From positions 1 through 64,000 of the forward strand of contig JAHHHJ010000004.1 of NCBI GenBank assembly GCA_019359445.1: 64,000 nt of DNA, in the 5' to 3' direction. Source of the DNA: Kastovskya adunca ATA6-11-RM4. GTDB taxonomy: Bacteria > Cyanobacteriota > Cyanobacteriia > Cyanobacteriales > Coleofasciculaceae. Both the position numbers and the translations under genes were made by a program. Below are positions 38,376-48,686 of the stretch, piece after piece (within the stretch, counting starts at the first letter, position 1; each line of letters begins with the position of its first letter). The notes under the pieces were generated by a model. It was not told the origin of the DNA and searched no databases. It saw nothing but the letters and a program-made list of their open reading frames with translations.

Positions 38376-38991
38376 TGCTCGTAATGCCATCTCTCAGCAA
38401 CTAGAACTGATGTGATGCGTAAACAAGAGTGAGTTTTAACCTTAGGGATATAAGCTGGTAGCTAAATTGCTCCAGCTAAGAGTAGTAAAATGCTTATAGG
38501 TTTGGGTGACTGCTACAAGAGCTGGATGTTGAAGTTCATCGGAACTCCCCTGCAACGAGAAAAGAAAATTAAAATTTGTATCTGTGTAGAGCACTGCTCG
38601 CTGCTAGATACATCGGGAAATATCAGGGTGCATCACTGAGGTAAGACACACCTGGGATGCTTGGTGAGAGGCTCGGGAAGGAGTTAAACTTTGGCTCCTC
38701 AATAACCCCAGAATCAGCGCCTATTTATAGCACTGAATGTCAGAACCCATCAAACAGTATCAATATGATATAGGGTACTATTCTCTCTAAAGAGGCGTGA
38801 ACGAGCAGCGTCACATCTTTTTCAACTGGCTCTTCCGCCGCTTAGTAAAAGTTTTGCGGTGCATTCTACTTTTTCAGCCACAACTTTAGCCAGTGTGTAG
38901 CCTGGCTCCCCAATCGACAGTCGTTGTCTGGGGAAGCTGCGCTCACCCATAATTCCTGACCTGTCTTTAATATCTATAGATATTTGGTTCT
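38376..38991. other. Gene-free interval before the first PEP-CTERM gene
   Basis: No gene was supported on either strand. An imperfect hairpin at 38907-38934 (TCCCC with GGGGA, then GACA with TGTC) lies about 60 bases before the start codon at 38992 and could be a regulatory element or the end of a leader transcript. The rest shows no clear promoter. Confidence 0.4.
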
Positions 38992-40563
38992 ATGAATCGT
39001 CCTCTTATCAAAATCCTTGCCACCAGCTTTACGGGGGCAACTCTGCTTGCCTTAGGCTCTACAACCACCCCGGCGATCGCTACCACTCTCACAGGCTTCT
39101 CCACCTTCGGGGATATGATGGGCGGTATGCAGGTGACAGTCGGTTTCTCAGACGGCACCTTGAGTCAAGGAACCTGGAGAGCCACAGCCAGAGGAGCAGG
39201 GGCAGCATCTGGGGCTAATTGGCTATTAAAGCAATCCGGTGATACCTTCAATAATCTTTGGACATTTACCAACAGGGGTCAAGCCGTTAAGTCTTTGGTG
39301 ATTAACGCTATTCCCGGAAATACGGTTTTTGACATTCTGCCGGATCTGGGGCTTCCCAGGAGTACACCCAAGTCTGCTGATGGCTGGGCATTTCAGGTCT
39401 ATAGCGGGCCTAGACCAGACACCTACGTCTACTCAGACCCCATCGACATCTCGGTAGGCGACCTCTTTGGCTCCCTCTCTATGTATTGGAGCAATGGCTT
39501 TCGAGATACAATCACCTTCGGAGCCGATACTGACAGCGGTGCTCCTGACGATCCTGTCCAACCACAAGCTCCCGTCGTAACTCCTGTCCCGCCACCACCT
39601 CCCCCCGTAGTCAGTCCTGTCCCGCCGCCACCACCTCCTGTAGTCATCAACACCCCTCCTGCAATTACAGCCTTTTCTCTACCGCAGGTGATCAACGAAG
39701 GGCAATCCGCCGCTGCTGTCTTATTTGCTGAAGACCCAGACGATGATGCCGTCACGTTCTTCCTAAATGGCGAGAGTTTGGGTACAGATGAGCGCCTTAG
39801 TGAAACTCGTTCTGCTAGCAAAGACCTGGGTGTCTTTGTCAATCAAGGAGTGTTTACTTATACAGGGCTAGCGAGAGACGACGAGGGCAATTTTAGTAAC
39901 TCAGTAACGTCATCGATTACGGTCTTAAACGTTGCACCCACCATCACCCAACTGACGAATGATTTAGTGATCAATGAAGGGGATGCCTTTACCTTTGGCG
40001 CTACAGCGACCGATCCAGGAATTCAGGACATCCTAGCGTTTGATTGGGATTTGAATAATAACAGCGTTTTTGACTACTCTACAAGTAGTAGCGATCGCGC
40101 CAGCACGGGACAGTATTCCTTTGCGGATGAAGGTGACAATCCGATTAATCTCCGCGTCTCTGATGGGGATGGCGGCTTTGATTACGGTTCGTTTAGAGTC
40201 AAAGTGCAAAATATCGCCCCAACCATTACCTCTGTCACCTCTAACCTGTTGTTGAGATCCGGTGAATGGTTCGATTTTGCGGCGGCTGCCACTGATCCCG
40301 GTGTTTTTGACCTCCTCACCTTTGACTGGGACTTAGATGGCAATGGCGAATACGATAACTTTACAGGCGATCGCGGCGGTTATGCCTTCGATGAAAAAGG
40401 CGTCTACACCGTTGGGCTAAGAGTATCCGATGGAGACGGCGGCTTCGCGTATAGTTCCTTCACAGTGGAAACTGTCCCCGAACCTGCTTCAGTTCTTGGT
40501 CTTTTAACCTTAGGAGCCTTGGGTGCTGGGGGAGTTTTGAAGCGAAAACAGCTAAAACACTGA
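38992..40563 (+). CDS. PEP-CTERM protein with two PKD-like repeats
   Basis: This 523-residue secreted protein starts with a signal peptide (KILATSFTGATLLALG, cut near ATPAIA). The N-terminal domain (about 30-180) contains FGDMMGGMQVTVGFSDGTLSQ and is followed by a proline-rich linker (about 187-220). Two PKD-like repeats (about 310-410 and 405-500) share APTIT, DWDLNNN or DWDLDGNG, and RVSDGDGGFDYGSF or FAYSSF. The C-terminus VPEPASVLGLLTLGALGAGG and basic KRKQLKH is a PEP-CTERM sorting signal, implying processing by an exosortase not in this window. The partner at 41178 is another PEP-CTERM-like protein. The gene may take part in cell-surface or matrix structure. Confidence 0.88.
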   Translation: MNRPLIKILATSFTGATLLALGSTTTPAIATTLTGFSTFGDMMGGMQVTVGFSDGTLSQGTWRATARGAGAASGANWLLKQSGDTFNNLWTFTNRGQAVKSLVINAIPGNTVFDILPDLGLPRSTPKSADGWAFQVYSGPRPDTYVYSDPIDISVGDLFGSLSMYWSNGFRDTITFGADTDSGAPDDPVQPQAPVVTPVPPPPPPVVSPVPPPPPPVVINTPPAITAFSLPQVINEGQSAAAVLFAEDPDDDAVTFFLNGESLGTDERLSETRSASKDLGVFVNQGVFTYTGLARDDEGNFSNSVTSSITVLNVAPTITQLTNDLVINEGDAFTFGATATDPGIQDILAFDWDLNNNSVFDYSTSSSDRASTGQYSFADEGDNPINLRVSDGDGGFDYGSFRVKVQNIAPTITSVTSNLLLRSGEWFDFAAAATDPGVFDLLTFDWDLDGNGEYDNFTGDRGGYAFDEKGVYTVGLRVSDGDGGFAYSSFTVETVPEPASVLGLLTLGALGAGGVLKRKQLKH

Positions 40564-40580
40564 TTCACTGAGAAATCTTT

Positions 40581-40625
40581 CCCCCTCATCCCCTAACCCC
40601 TTCTCCCTTGGTGGGAGAGGGGGAG
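40581..40625. repeat. Dispersed repeat with CCCCTAACCCCTTCTCCC
   Basis: The CTCCC arm pairs with GGGAG around a short loop, continued by C and G runs. A related copy with the same lead is at 11459-11493. It follows the stop codon of the first PEP-CTERM gene and may end its transcript. Confidence 0.65.
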
Positions 40626-40915
40626 TAAGCTCTCACTTACTCACCCACCCAGAGTTAAAACTTTGGGCTAATAGCTTAAGTACACGCTTTGTGGACTAAA
40701 ACTGAATTGCACTGACCTAACATAGGTTGCACGTTAGCACTGAAGTGCTGGCGGAGTTAAAACGCTGACTACAAACCTTTAAGTCAGTGCCATTTAACGC
40801 AGATGTTGCTTCCACCGGAGGCAAATCTTTATTAGCTTTTAACTTAATCAAAACTTCATATAAATATGTTTTTTTGGTAAAGACATTGACAAAAACTCTT
40901 AAAAAAGAAGAAATC

Positions 40916-41008
40916 ATGTCAGTATTTACACAGAAATTTAAGCAAATCCGGCTAAACGCTTACTACCTGTACGGGCGTTTAGGTGGAGAATTTTGCTGTC
41001 ATCAATAA
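40916..41008 (+). CDS. Candidate 30-codon peptide
   Basis: The frame reads MSVFTQKFKQIRLNAYYLYG followed by RLGGEFCCHQ. It has a fair ribosome site (AAAGAAG, six bases before the ATG). The basic amphipathic start, a double glycine, and a C-terminal EFCCHQ give a leader-core appearance seen in some bacteriocin-like peptides. No maturation or export gene is next to it, so this is only a possibility. Confidence 0.25.
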   Translation: MSVFTQKFKQIRLNAYYLYGRLGGEFCCHQ

Positions 41009-41177
41009 ACTAGTAACGCGCACTCGCTCTACCAGCCAACACCAGGTTAGCCCCATTTTATGTTATTTACAATCCTTTACTTATTTTAACAGTTTAAGTA
41101 CTTTCACTAACAAGCAATAACCGATGCGATCGCACTTTTAAATAAGCTCATTTATGTAAGATACAGGAGCAATATAT

Positions 41178-42239
41178 ATGAAGCGGATTTTTAACACGGT
41201 TAGCTCAATTGCTATTGCGACAACGGCTACCTTTAGCATTTCCACTGTGCCAGCAATGGCAGCTATCCTAAGTAACCAACCTGGTGCTGGTACGGTGACA
41301 GTAGGCGTCGATGCGTTTGGCTCTTTTGGGGCATTTTTGGGTGGCGACGGCACTAGCGATGCATTTTATACAACAGTGGATGGAGATACCGCCAGAACAG
41401 TTGCCCAATCTGGCATAATCGTCCGCCGACAAGGTGAAGACCCAATCTTTCTGACGAGTGGTTCCTTCTTCGATATTCAAGGAGGAGAAAATCCTTTATT
41501 CTTGGATACTGCATCAGATGATGCGACAAGTACGTTCCGCCTTGGTGACTTGTCGTTCAACTTAAGGCAGGAGCTTACAGCGCAGTTAGATGACGGCAAC
41601 AACCAGATCGGCTCGGTGCTGACACAGACTTATCTAATTACAAATACCTCAACAACAGCGATTGACTTCGACTTATTTCGTGTCCTAGATGCCAATGTGT
41701 TATTTTCAGGCAGATTTAATGACGATGGTGGCGGTCGAGTCAGCGTTCCTAAATTAGGCGATTTAGTTTTTGCCACCGATACAATTTCAGAAGACGGGAC
41801 TATCGATCCAATTAAGTTTGTTGGCATCACAGCCACAGGCGGTACAATACCCGCAACGGGCCGCTTTGAAGTCGATTTCGTTAATAACATACTGCTTGGC
41901 TCGATTCAGCCCATTGGTGGCAGGCTTAGAGATGGAGTGGTCTATGATGCTGGTTTCTCTGGCAACAATAATGACATTCTGGAACTCTCTGATCTTCCTG
42001 TTCCAGACATAGATACTAACCTCTCGTCAGTTTTGGACAATGTGTTCTCTCTTAATGTTGGCGAGACAAATACTTACACCACTCGAACATTCTTTGGCAG
42101 ACCCCTCAAAAAAGTAGAGCCAGAACCCGAACCGATCCCAGAACCGACCCTGGCATTAAGCTTATTAGCCTTGGGTGGTTTAGGTGTAGCCTTGCAGTCA
42201 AGTCGCAAACAGCAAAAGAAAGTGAAAACCAAAGTCTAG
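41178..42239 (+). CDS. PEP-CTERM-type secreted protein
   Basis: This 353-residue protein begins with a signal peptide (IFNTVSSIAIATTATFSIST, cut after PAMA). The body (about 40-310) is a beta-rich domain with VDGDTARTVAQSGIIV and an NTSTTAIDFDLFRVLDANVL stretch. The C-terminus EPIPEPTLALSLLALGGLGV with a basic tail (SSRKQQKKVKTKV) is a PEP-CTERM-like sorting signal in which the usual PEP is IPEP. It is 615 bases downstream of another such gene, on the same strand. Function is unknown; a role at the cell surface is likely. Confidence 0.8.
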   Translation: MKRIFNTVSSIAIATTATFSISTVPAMAAILSNQPGAGTVTVGVDAFGSFGAFLGGDGTSDAFYTTVDGDTARTVAQSGIIVRRQGEDPIFLTSGSFFDIQGGENPLFLDTASDDATSTFRLGDLSFNLRQELTAQLDDGNNQIGSVLTQTYLITNTSTTAIDFDLFRVLDANVLFSGRFNDDGGGRVSVPKLGDLVFATDTISEDGTIDPIKFVGITATGGTIPATGRFEVDFVNNILLGSIQPIGGRLRDGVVYDAGFSGNNNDILELSDLPVPDIDTNLSSVLDNVFSLNVGETNTYTTRTFFGRPLKKVEPEPEPIPEPTLALSLLALGGLGVALQSSRKQQKKVKTKV

Positions 42240-42275
42240 ATCAACAAACTCAACCAGGTGTAAATCCCCTTTTGT

Positions 42276-42314
42276 AACTGCCGTTTCTTTTAGCAAGAAG
42301 GAGGGCAGTTTTTT
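42276..42314 (+). terminator. Rho-independent terminator after the second PEP-CTERM gene
   Basis: AACTGCC pairs with GGCAGTT around an A/T-rich loop that itself contains TTTCTT and AAGAA, and six T residues follow. It lies 36 bases after the stop codon. Confidence 0.8.
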
Positions 42315-42464
42315 ACATTGAACCTACGCAGGCAGAGCGATCGCTCCTATCCCCTTGAAACCGTTGCCTCGATAGTGAGAGCGTCCTTTCGGTGGTACTC
42401 TGGAAAGGGACATTTTTAATTGTTAAGACTGTTTTTTAGCATCAACAGTCAATAGCTTCTCTAA

Positions 42465-43928
<1,464 letters not shown>

Positions 43929-43941
43929 TCCCTAGTGATTA

Positions 43942-43972
43942 GCTATTAGCCATTAGTCGTTAGCTAATGGCT
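43942..43972. repeat. Stem-loop between atpD and atpC
   Basis: TTAGCCATTAG and CTAATGGCTAA form an 11-bp stem around TCGTTAG. It lies in the 87-base gap between the two genes and is followed by TGACAACTGACAAC repeats. It may modulate the beta:epsilon ratio through partial termination or RNA stability; that is inference. Confidence 0.6.
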
Positions 43973-44015
43973 AATGGCAAAGGACACTGACAACTGACAA
44001 CAAACAACTGAACAA

Positions 44016-44426
44016 ATGGCATTAAATGTTCGTGTAATTGCGCCAGATAAAACAGTCTGGGACTCACAAGCTGAGGAAGTTATTCTACCCAGTACTACTG
44101 GTCAATTGGGAATCTTGAGCGGTCACGCTCCTTTATTAAGCGCCTTGGATATCGGTGTGATGCGGGTTCGTCCTGGCAAAGACTGGGTGGCGATCGCGCT
44201 AATGGGTGGCTTTGCCGAAGTTGAAAACGATCAAGTCACCATCTTGGTCAACGGTGCCGATCGTGGTGACAACATTGATACAGAATCGGCGCGGACGGCT
44301 TTTACAGAAGCTGAAGCCCGTTTCAATCAGCTACAAGGTACTGACAATCGTCAAGAAAAAATGCAGGCGACTCAAGCCCTAAAACGTGCCCGCGCTCGCT
44401 TTCAAGCGGCTGGTGGCATGGTGTAG
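44016..44426 (+). CDS. atpC: ATP synthase F1 subunit epsilon
   Basis: The protein has 136 residues. The N-terminal beta sandwich (LNVRVIAPDKTVWDSQAEEVILPSTTG, GILSGHAPLLSAL) and the C-terminal two-helix part (TAFTEAEARFNQLQG, QALKRARARFQAAGG) are both present, so the regulatory helices are intact. It is the rotor subunit that couples and inhibits F1. It is co-transcribed with the beta subunit and followed by a very long terminator hairpin shared with the convergent PSRP-3 gene. Confidence 0.97.
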   Translation: MALNVRVIAPDKTVWDSQAEEVILPSTTGQLGILSGHAPLLSALDIGVMRVRPGKDWVAIALMGGFAEVENDQVTILVNGADRGDNIDTESARTAFTEAEARFNQLQGTDNRQEKMQATQALKRARARFQAAGGMV

Positions 44427-44437
44427 AGGGAAAATTT

Positions 44438-44495
44438 AAAAAGATAAAAGGCAAAAGAAGGAGGAGTTCTCATTTCTTTTGCCTTTTATCTTTTT
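44438..44495. terminator. Bidirectional terminator with a 22-bp perfect stem
   Basis: A 22-base A-rich arm (44438-44459, with GATAAAAGGCAAAAG inside) is exactly repeated in inverse at 44474-44495 around a 14-base loop. A and T runs on both sides make it a terminator for both atpC and the convergent PSRP-3 gene. Confidence 0.9.
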
Positions 44496-44509
44496 ACCGC
44501 TACTTGCGA

Positions 44510-44827
44510 TCAGGCGCTGCCAGTAAAACTTACTTCCGGAAACTTAGATTGAGCTTCTGACATTGGACGCCTCCGTCCTTCCTCTTGCCAGTAATTAATT
44601 ACTTCTGTGGCTTTGTTAAGTAATTCGACGCGATCTACCTCACTGATCCAGTGTTTGGCTTCCAACTCCTTTTTTAGTTGTTCCCAAGCATCGTTCCGGG
44701 GCCAAAAGAAGTAAGAAGTTAGCGGGCTTGTACCTTTACCCACCACCTGATCGACGGCAAGTGCCACATTCTCTTCTAGCCAGAGAACTTTTAAAATAAA
44801 CTTCGACAATTCCACGTCCGAGGACAT
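44510..44827 (-). CDS. 30S ribosomal protein PSRP-3 (Ycf65)
   Basis: This 105-residue protein has the PSRP-3/Ycf65 signature: [40 protein letters not shown], and [19 protein letters not shown]. It is a component of the small ribosomal subunit found in cyanobacteria and plastids. Length fits cyanobacterial members. The gene is convergent with atpC and shares its terminator. A start further downstream is unlikely because [10 protein letters not shown] begins the conserved part. Confidence 0.93.
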   Translation of the reverse strand: MSSDVELSKFILKVLWLEENVALAVDQVVGKGTSPLTSYFFWPRNDAWEQLKKELEAKHWISEVDRVELLNKATEVINYWQEEGRRRPMSEAQSKFPEVSFTGSA

Positions 44828-44937
44828 CCCAGACTACTCCCATCGCTTTACAATCCTTAATTGTACCCCACTGTTACCCCTGTAGCGCAAATGATTCGAG
44901 GTTGGGGATGAGCAATAAATCCTAAAATCATCAACTA

Positions 44938-45729
44938 ATGACTAATACAAAAGCGGTTGTTGTTTACGATATTGACGGTGTAGTGCGTGATGTTAGTGGG
45001 TCTTACCGACGAGCACTGGCTGATACTGTGGAGCATTTTACTAATGGCGCTTATCGCCCTTCATCGATAGATATTGACCGACTCAAGTCAGAAGGCATTT
45101 GGAATAATGATTGGGAAGGTTCGCAGGAACTGTTGGCTCGCTACTTCGAGACACAAGGACAAACGCGATCGCAAATCAATCTTGACTACGATACAATTGT
45201 TGCCTTTTTCCAGTCGCGTTATCGCGGCACCAATCCCCACAACTGGGACGGCTACATTGCAAATGAACCTCTGCTCTTACAAGCTAGCTACCTAGAACAG
45301 CTAACCGCCACAGGGATTCCCTGGGGCTTTTTTAGTGGTGCGACTAGGGGTTCAGCCGAATACATTCTGCAAAAACGCCTAGGGCTGCAAACACCCGTGT
45401 TGATAGCAATGGAGGATGCACCAGGGAAGCCTGACCCTACAGGATTATTTGCCACAGTGCGCCTGATGGAGGAACGCTTTGCGGTAGAAGCGACAACCCC
45501 CGTATTCTATGCAGGAGATACGGTGGCTGATATGTACACGATCCAGAAGGCAAAAACCCTCCAGCCAGAACGATCCTGGATTGGTGTGGGAATTTTGCCA
45601 CCTCACGTACAGGAGATCGCCGAACGTCGTGATGCCTATGCTGCTACGCTTAAAGAAGCGGGCGCGGCAGTAGTTTTCAGTAATATTGAGCAGTTAACAG
45701 CAGAAGCTATTCAGCAACTGCTGGAGTGA
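44938..45729 (+). CDS. TIGR01548 family HAD-type hydrolase
   Basis: The protein has 263 residues. HAD motif I is VVYDIDGVVRDVSGSYRRAL (nucleophile and acid aspartates). Motif II is FSGATRGSAEYILQ, the lysine is in AMEDAPGKPDPTGL, and motif IV is FYAGDTVADMYTI. This matches the HAD subfamily TIGR01548, associated by name with imidazoleglycerol-phosphate dehydratase-like phosphatase proteins. The substrate is not established. The gene lies next to intergenic repeats and appears to be a single unit. Confidence 0.88.
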   Translation: MTNTKAVVVYDIDGVVRDVSGSYRRALADTVEHFTNGAYRPSSIDIDRLKSEGIWNNDWEGSQELLARYFETQGQTRSQINLDYDTIVAFFQSRYRGTNPHNWDGYIANEPLLLQASYLEQLTATGIPWGFFSGATRGSAEYILQKRLGLQTPVLIAMEDAPGKPDPTGLFATVRLMEERFAVEATTPVFYAGDTVADMYTIQKAKTLQPERSWIGVGILPPHVQEIAERRDAYAATLKEAGAAVVFSNIEQLTAEAIQQLLE

Positions 45730-45737
45730 TGGGGAGC

Positions 45738-45850
45738 AGGGGTGCAGGGGAGCAGGGGAGCAGGGGAGCAGGGGAGCAGGGGAGCGGCGGAGAAAATAAC
45801 CAACCCTATTCACCCTTCACCCTTCACCCTTCACCCTTCATACTTCATAT
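45738..45850. repeat. GGAGCAGG octamer and CACCCTT heptamer repeats
   Basis: About six tandem GGAGCAGG units (45738-45785) and five CACCCTT-type units followed by CATACTTCATATTTTC (45809-45850) lie between the HAD gene and the CcmS-like gene. They are inverse-orientation relatives of the blocks at 34.4-34.6 kb and 54.2-54.3 kb. Confidence 0.85.
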
Positions 45851-45973
45851 TTTCTCACCGACTCAGGACTCTCTTCGCCTGATCAAGTGAGGAATTAACC
45901 ATTTTCAACCTGAGTTGGGAAATAGACAAGTTAAATTCACATCAACTTTAGTCAGTTTTTAGTCGTAATCGTC

Positions 45974-46408
45974 ATGATTCAATTTGGTAAAAACCCTTCA
46001 GAACCTGGACAAAAGAGTTGGCGTCGCCAGCTCGATCAGTTTGTGAAGGAAAATCAGCAAGACTTAGCCGCACTATCCTGGGGGCTATGGCTAGAAAATG
46101 GCGATTCTCAGGGCAGTATAGGTATCGATATCGAACCCACGCCACGTTTTATCTATTGCCCAAAAGCAGCGATTGAGAAACTAAATCATCAAGCAGAGGA
46201 CACGCTGCGGGAGATGTTAGGTGTCATTGATGCTCATAATCCAGAGTTAGAAGTTCTCTTGATCGGGATTAGCAGTGGACAGATTAATCTGGTGCAGTTT
46301 AAACCAGAACCCGCTCCTCCTGTTTGTTTTGAGGAAGTGGGAAGGGATGTCGATACATTGCTGACTCAGTTAGAGGAATCCCTCAGCAAGCATCTCACAA
46401 GCGTTTAG
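45974..46408 (+). CDS. CcmS-like beta-carboxysome assembly protein
   Basis: This 144-residue cyanobacterial protein has a conserved start (KSWRRQLDQFVKENQQDLAALSWGLWLEN), the core GSIGIDIEPTPRFIYCPKAAIEKL, and a C-terminal helix (RDVDTLLTQLEESL). From memory this is the family recently called CcmS, a beta-carboxysome assembly chaperone in Nostoc; I give that assignment with caution. The protein has no membrane segment or catalytic motif. No ccm genes are in the window. If the name is right, it would act on the shell or the CcmM/CcmN scaffold. Confidence 0.55.
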   Translation: MIQFGKNPSEPGQKSWRRQLDQFVKENQQDLAALSWGLWLENGDSQGSIGIDIEPTPRFIYCPKAAIEKLNHQAEDTLREMLGVIDAHNPELEVLLIGISSGQINLVQFKPEPAPPVCFEEVGRDVDTLLTQLEESLSKHLTSV

Positions 46409-46448
46409 CCGATGATGGTGAGTAAGAGTATCTCTTCTAGGGAGCAGC

Positions 46449-46628
46449 ATGAATGATCATGAGTCAGATGAGCAAAGAAATTGGCATCAAAAACCTGTGG
46501 TTAGAGTGGTGCTGCTCTTGCTGCTTCCACTGATTGTTGGGGGCTTGTATCTGATTTCTACTTACATCACTCTCACAAAACCGCCATCTGTACCAGCGAC
46601 TCCTGAGCCTTCAGTTCCAGAACGTTAG
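46449..46628 (+). CDS. Small single-pass membrane protein (59 residues)
   Basis: The frame starts at ATG 46449 (MNDHESDEQRNWHQKPVVRV) and has one hydrophobic helix (VVLLLLLPLIVGGLYLISTY), followed by a proline-rich tail (TKPPSVPATPEPSVPER). Type is N-in or N-out membrane protein. It follows the CcmS-like gene by 40 bases and ends four bases inside the convergent PAP2 gene. From its composition it looks real, and it may be co-transcribed with the CcmS-like gene. I do not recognise a family. Confidence 0.65.
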   Translation: MNDHESDEQRNWHQKPVVRVVLLLLLPLIVGGLYLISTYITLTKPPSVPATPEPSVPER

Positions 46629-47335
46629 GTAAGATGATGGCTCTTCTTGTGAGGTCTAATGAGCAGAGCAACTCCTACTGTCCAGCCAACAGATGCCGTC
46701 CAACCTGCAATAATATCGCTGGGATAGTGAACGCCTAAATACAATCGCGTCCAGCCAATCGCCAATACAAACACGCTGCCAATAATCAGCAGAGGAACGC
46801 GCCAGCGAGTATCCCAAGTCAAAATAACTAATACAGCAACCAGCGTCATACTCGACATAGCATGTCCACTGGGAAACCCGTAGTCAAATTCAGGAGCGGG
46901 TGACTCCCAAAGTTGGGGACGAGCACGATGCAGTAATACTTTGGCGGTGCGGTTAAGAACAATACTACCTAAGAGAGTCGTGAACAAAAATGTCAGCGAT
47001 CGCCACCGATGTTTCTGGAACAACACCAACGCCGTCAGCACAGCCGCCGGAAATACTCCCCAAAATACCCCAAATTTAGTCAGCGTCGTGGCAAAAGCGT
47101 CTAACTGAGGGGACGCCATACTGTGAATAGCAAGCAAAATGGGTCGATCCCAGGGGAAGCCGCCTTCATTTTCCCAGACTTCCTCCGCCAATTCTCCAAA
47201 AATCTGCAACGGTAAAAAGACGCCGATGAGCAGCAAAAGAAGCGATCGCCAATGAGATATAAGCGATCGCTTCAAAAAACTTAGAAAAGACTGGCCGAAC
47301 TGCCAAACGCGAGACTTGAACATTCGTCTACCCAA
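46625..47335 (-). CDS. PAP2 family phosphatase
   Basis: This 236-residue membrane protein has the three phosphatase motifs: KVLLHRARPQLW (KX6RP), PSGHAMSSMTL (PSGH), and TRLYLGVHYPSDIIAG (SRX5HX3D variant). They should form the acid phosphatase site. Six membrane helices are predicted. It probably removes phosphate from a lipid pyrophosphate (undecaprenyl or diacylglycerol). The gene is convergent with the small membrane protein and stands alone on its strand. Confidence 0.92.
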   Translation of the reverse strand: MGRRMFKSRVWQFGQSFLSFLKRSLISHWRSLLLLLIGVFLPLQIFGELAEEVWENEGGFPWDRPILLAIHSMASPQLDAFATTLTKFGVFWGVFPAAVLTALVLFQKHRWRSLTFLFTTLLGSIVLNRTAKVLLHRARPQLWESPAPEFDYGFPSGHAMSSMTLVAVLVILTWDTRWRVPLLIIGSVFVLAIGWTRLYLGVHYPSDIIAGWTASVGWTVGVALLIRPHKKSHHLT

Positions 47336-47508
47336 CTATCTATGAGTGCTTGTGTTTTAGAACACTTTGCTTATTGTCTAAGATGGGCGGCGATCGCTTC
47401 TAAAAGCTTGGCAGTTGTCCTTATAGATATTCTGGCTAGACTCAGCAGTGAGAAAGACAAAGGAAGTATTAATCGTTGAAATGTTGCTTAGACGTTTGAT
47501 ACAGTTAA

Positions 47509-47772
47509 TTACTTCGTTTCTGGTGGCAGATCAGAGCCAATCTGCATCGCCTTCTTACTCTGCTTCAACTCCTTCCACAAACCTTTGACCTTGTCATAGG
47601 CTTGGATGGGAGAAAGCTTACCACCCGTTTCCAATGCAGAGATGTAGGAAACTCTCTGAGCAAATTCTTGTAAATTCGCGTTAAACGCTAACTGCTCAGG
47701 TGTAAATGTTCCGTAGTAGCGGCTACGGGGATAGAGAAAGTTGGTTTTGCTAATTTCGTCAGAATCGTTCAT
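47509..47772 (-). CDS. DUF7219 family protein
   Basis: The protein has 87 residues: NFLYPRSRYYGTFTPEQLAF, NANLQEFAQRVSYISALETG, GKLSPIQAYDKVKGLWKELK. This is a conserved small soluble cyanobacterial family (DUF7219) without a known role. The ribosome site (AGGAGG) before MNDSDEISKTN is good. The upstream interval has a nested hairpin but no other gene. The family assignment relies on the FLYPRSRYYG...FAQRVSYI motif. Confidence 0.75.
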   Translation of the reverse strand: MNDSDEISKTNFLYPRSRYYGTFTPEQLAFNANLQEFAQRVSYISALETGGKLSPIQAYDKVKGLWKELKQSKKAMQIGSDLPPETK

Positions 47773-48686
47773 TGCTGCCTCCTATTAAATGTCTGTTCTT
47801 AAGTAGTTATTGGCTCCGGATTGCTATCTTAACCTTTGCTTCAAGTCATTTTAACCAACCCTTAACCAAACTTCCCCTATTTCCTAGGGAAGATATTTTG
47901 GGTTGGTCAGTGAATACGAATATACTTCACGCCAGGGGAGAGGCAATCAGTGAAAATAAGCATCCCTGGCGTAGGGTTTGCGAAAACTTTTGCGTGAAGT
48001 CTATGCCTAACGCACTTCCGTGAAGGCGCGTCTACGTAGCTTATGTAGCTAATGACTACGAATGCGTTTTACTCAAAGAGCATTGGCAAGTTCCGTCCCC
48101 CTACGCACCCCCTTACTTTCTACGGTAAGCGATCGCTCAACTTCCCGATGTGGTTTTAGTACAAAGGGTAGGAATGGTGCCAAAAACCCTGCACCTCGTC
48201 CGTTAATCTTTCACAGAAGGAGCAAGATTCGAGACCCTGAGGTGTAAGTCCCTCCTTGCCACAGAACAGAAACAAGAAATTTTGCCGCTTTTCTACACTA
48301 GCGGCGGTAACAAATTATCCTCAACATTTGGCTCTCCCGTACAGATACCTATAGTGCAGCATAGGGAAGCCGAACTAACTGGCACTTCACCAATGTCAAC
48401 TAAAGGCACCAAGTGTGAAGGATGAAGTATGAAATTTCAGCCCCATAAATCAATTCTGGGGTTTGAAGTCAGGACGCTAGTAATGATTCGACGCCTAAAC
48501 GGCTGACTCCCATCAGATGTTTTTCTGCTCTTTGGATTTAAACCAAGGGGAGAGAGACTATTGATGGTTTTCACTCATACTTCATCCTCCATCCTTTTTA
48601 GTCATTTTGAACAGAACGCCATGGAGAGCTTGGGTGTGTTTGGTATGACCTGGTGAGGTTTGGGGGATGTCGCTGACGGCTTAGGC
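47773..48686. other. Long interval with no recognised protein gene
   Basis: Over 900 bases lack a convincing coding sequence; two open frames (47772-48023 and 48062-48247, plus strand) have no protein-like composition. There is a strong nested inverted repeat at 47924-48000 and a short heptamer repeat at 48414-48434 (TGAAGGATGAAGTATGAA). The region may hold non-coding RNA or be the relic of a lost gene. Confidence 0.4.
47924..48000. ncRNA. Candidate structured RNA with two nested, overlapping stems
   Basis: ACTTCACGC (47924-47932) is exactly complementary to GCGTGAAGT (47992-48000). CGCCAGGG (47930-47937) is exactly complementary to CCCTGGCG (47964-47971). The first three bases of the second stem overlap the last three of the first, so the two compete at that point. 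This could be a switch-like or processed RNA. It matches no known riboswitch by eye. Confidence 0.35.

Larger units (their letters stand above)
40564..41177. other. Gene-free interval between two PEP-CTERM genes
   Basis: The interval starts with a CCCCTAACCCC-type repeat hairpin (40581-40625). One 30-codon frame with a good ribosome site is at 40916-41008 and is listed separately. Nothing else is protein-like. The AT-rich 3' part should carry the promoter of the second PEP-CTERM gene. Confidence 0.4.

Noticed and set aside
47772-48247. Two plus-strand frames of 83 and 61 codons
   Set aside because: Neither has protein-like composition or a ribosome site, and the first runs through the nested hairpin.
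48190-48265. A tRNA-like fragment on the minus strand (TCTCGAATC)
   Set aside because: It lacks an acceptor stem and an anticodon arm; only the T-loop-like word is present.
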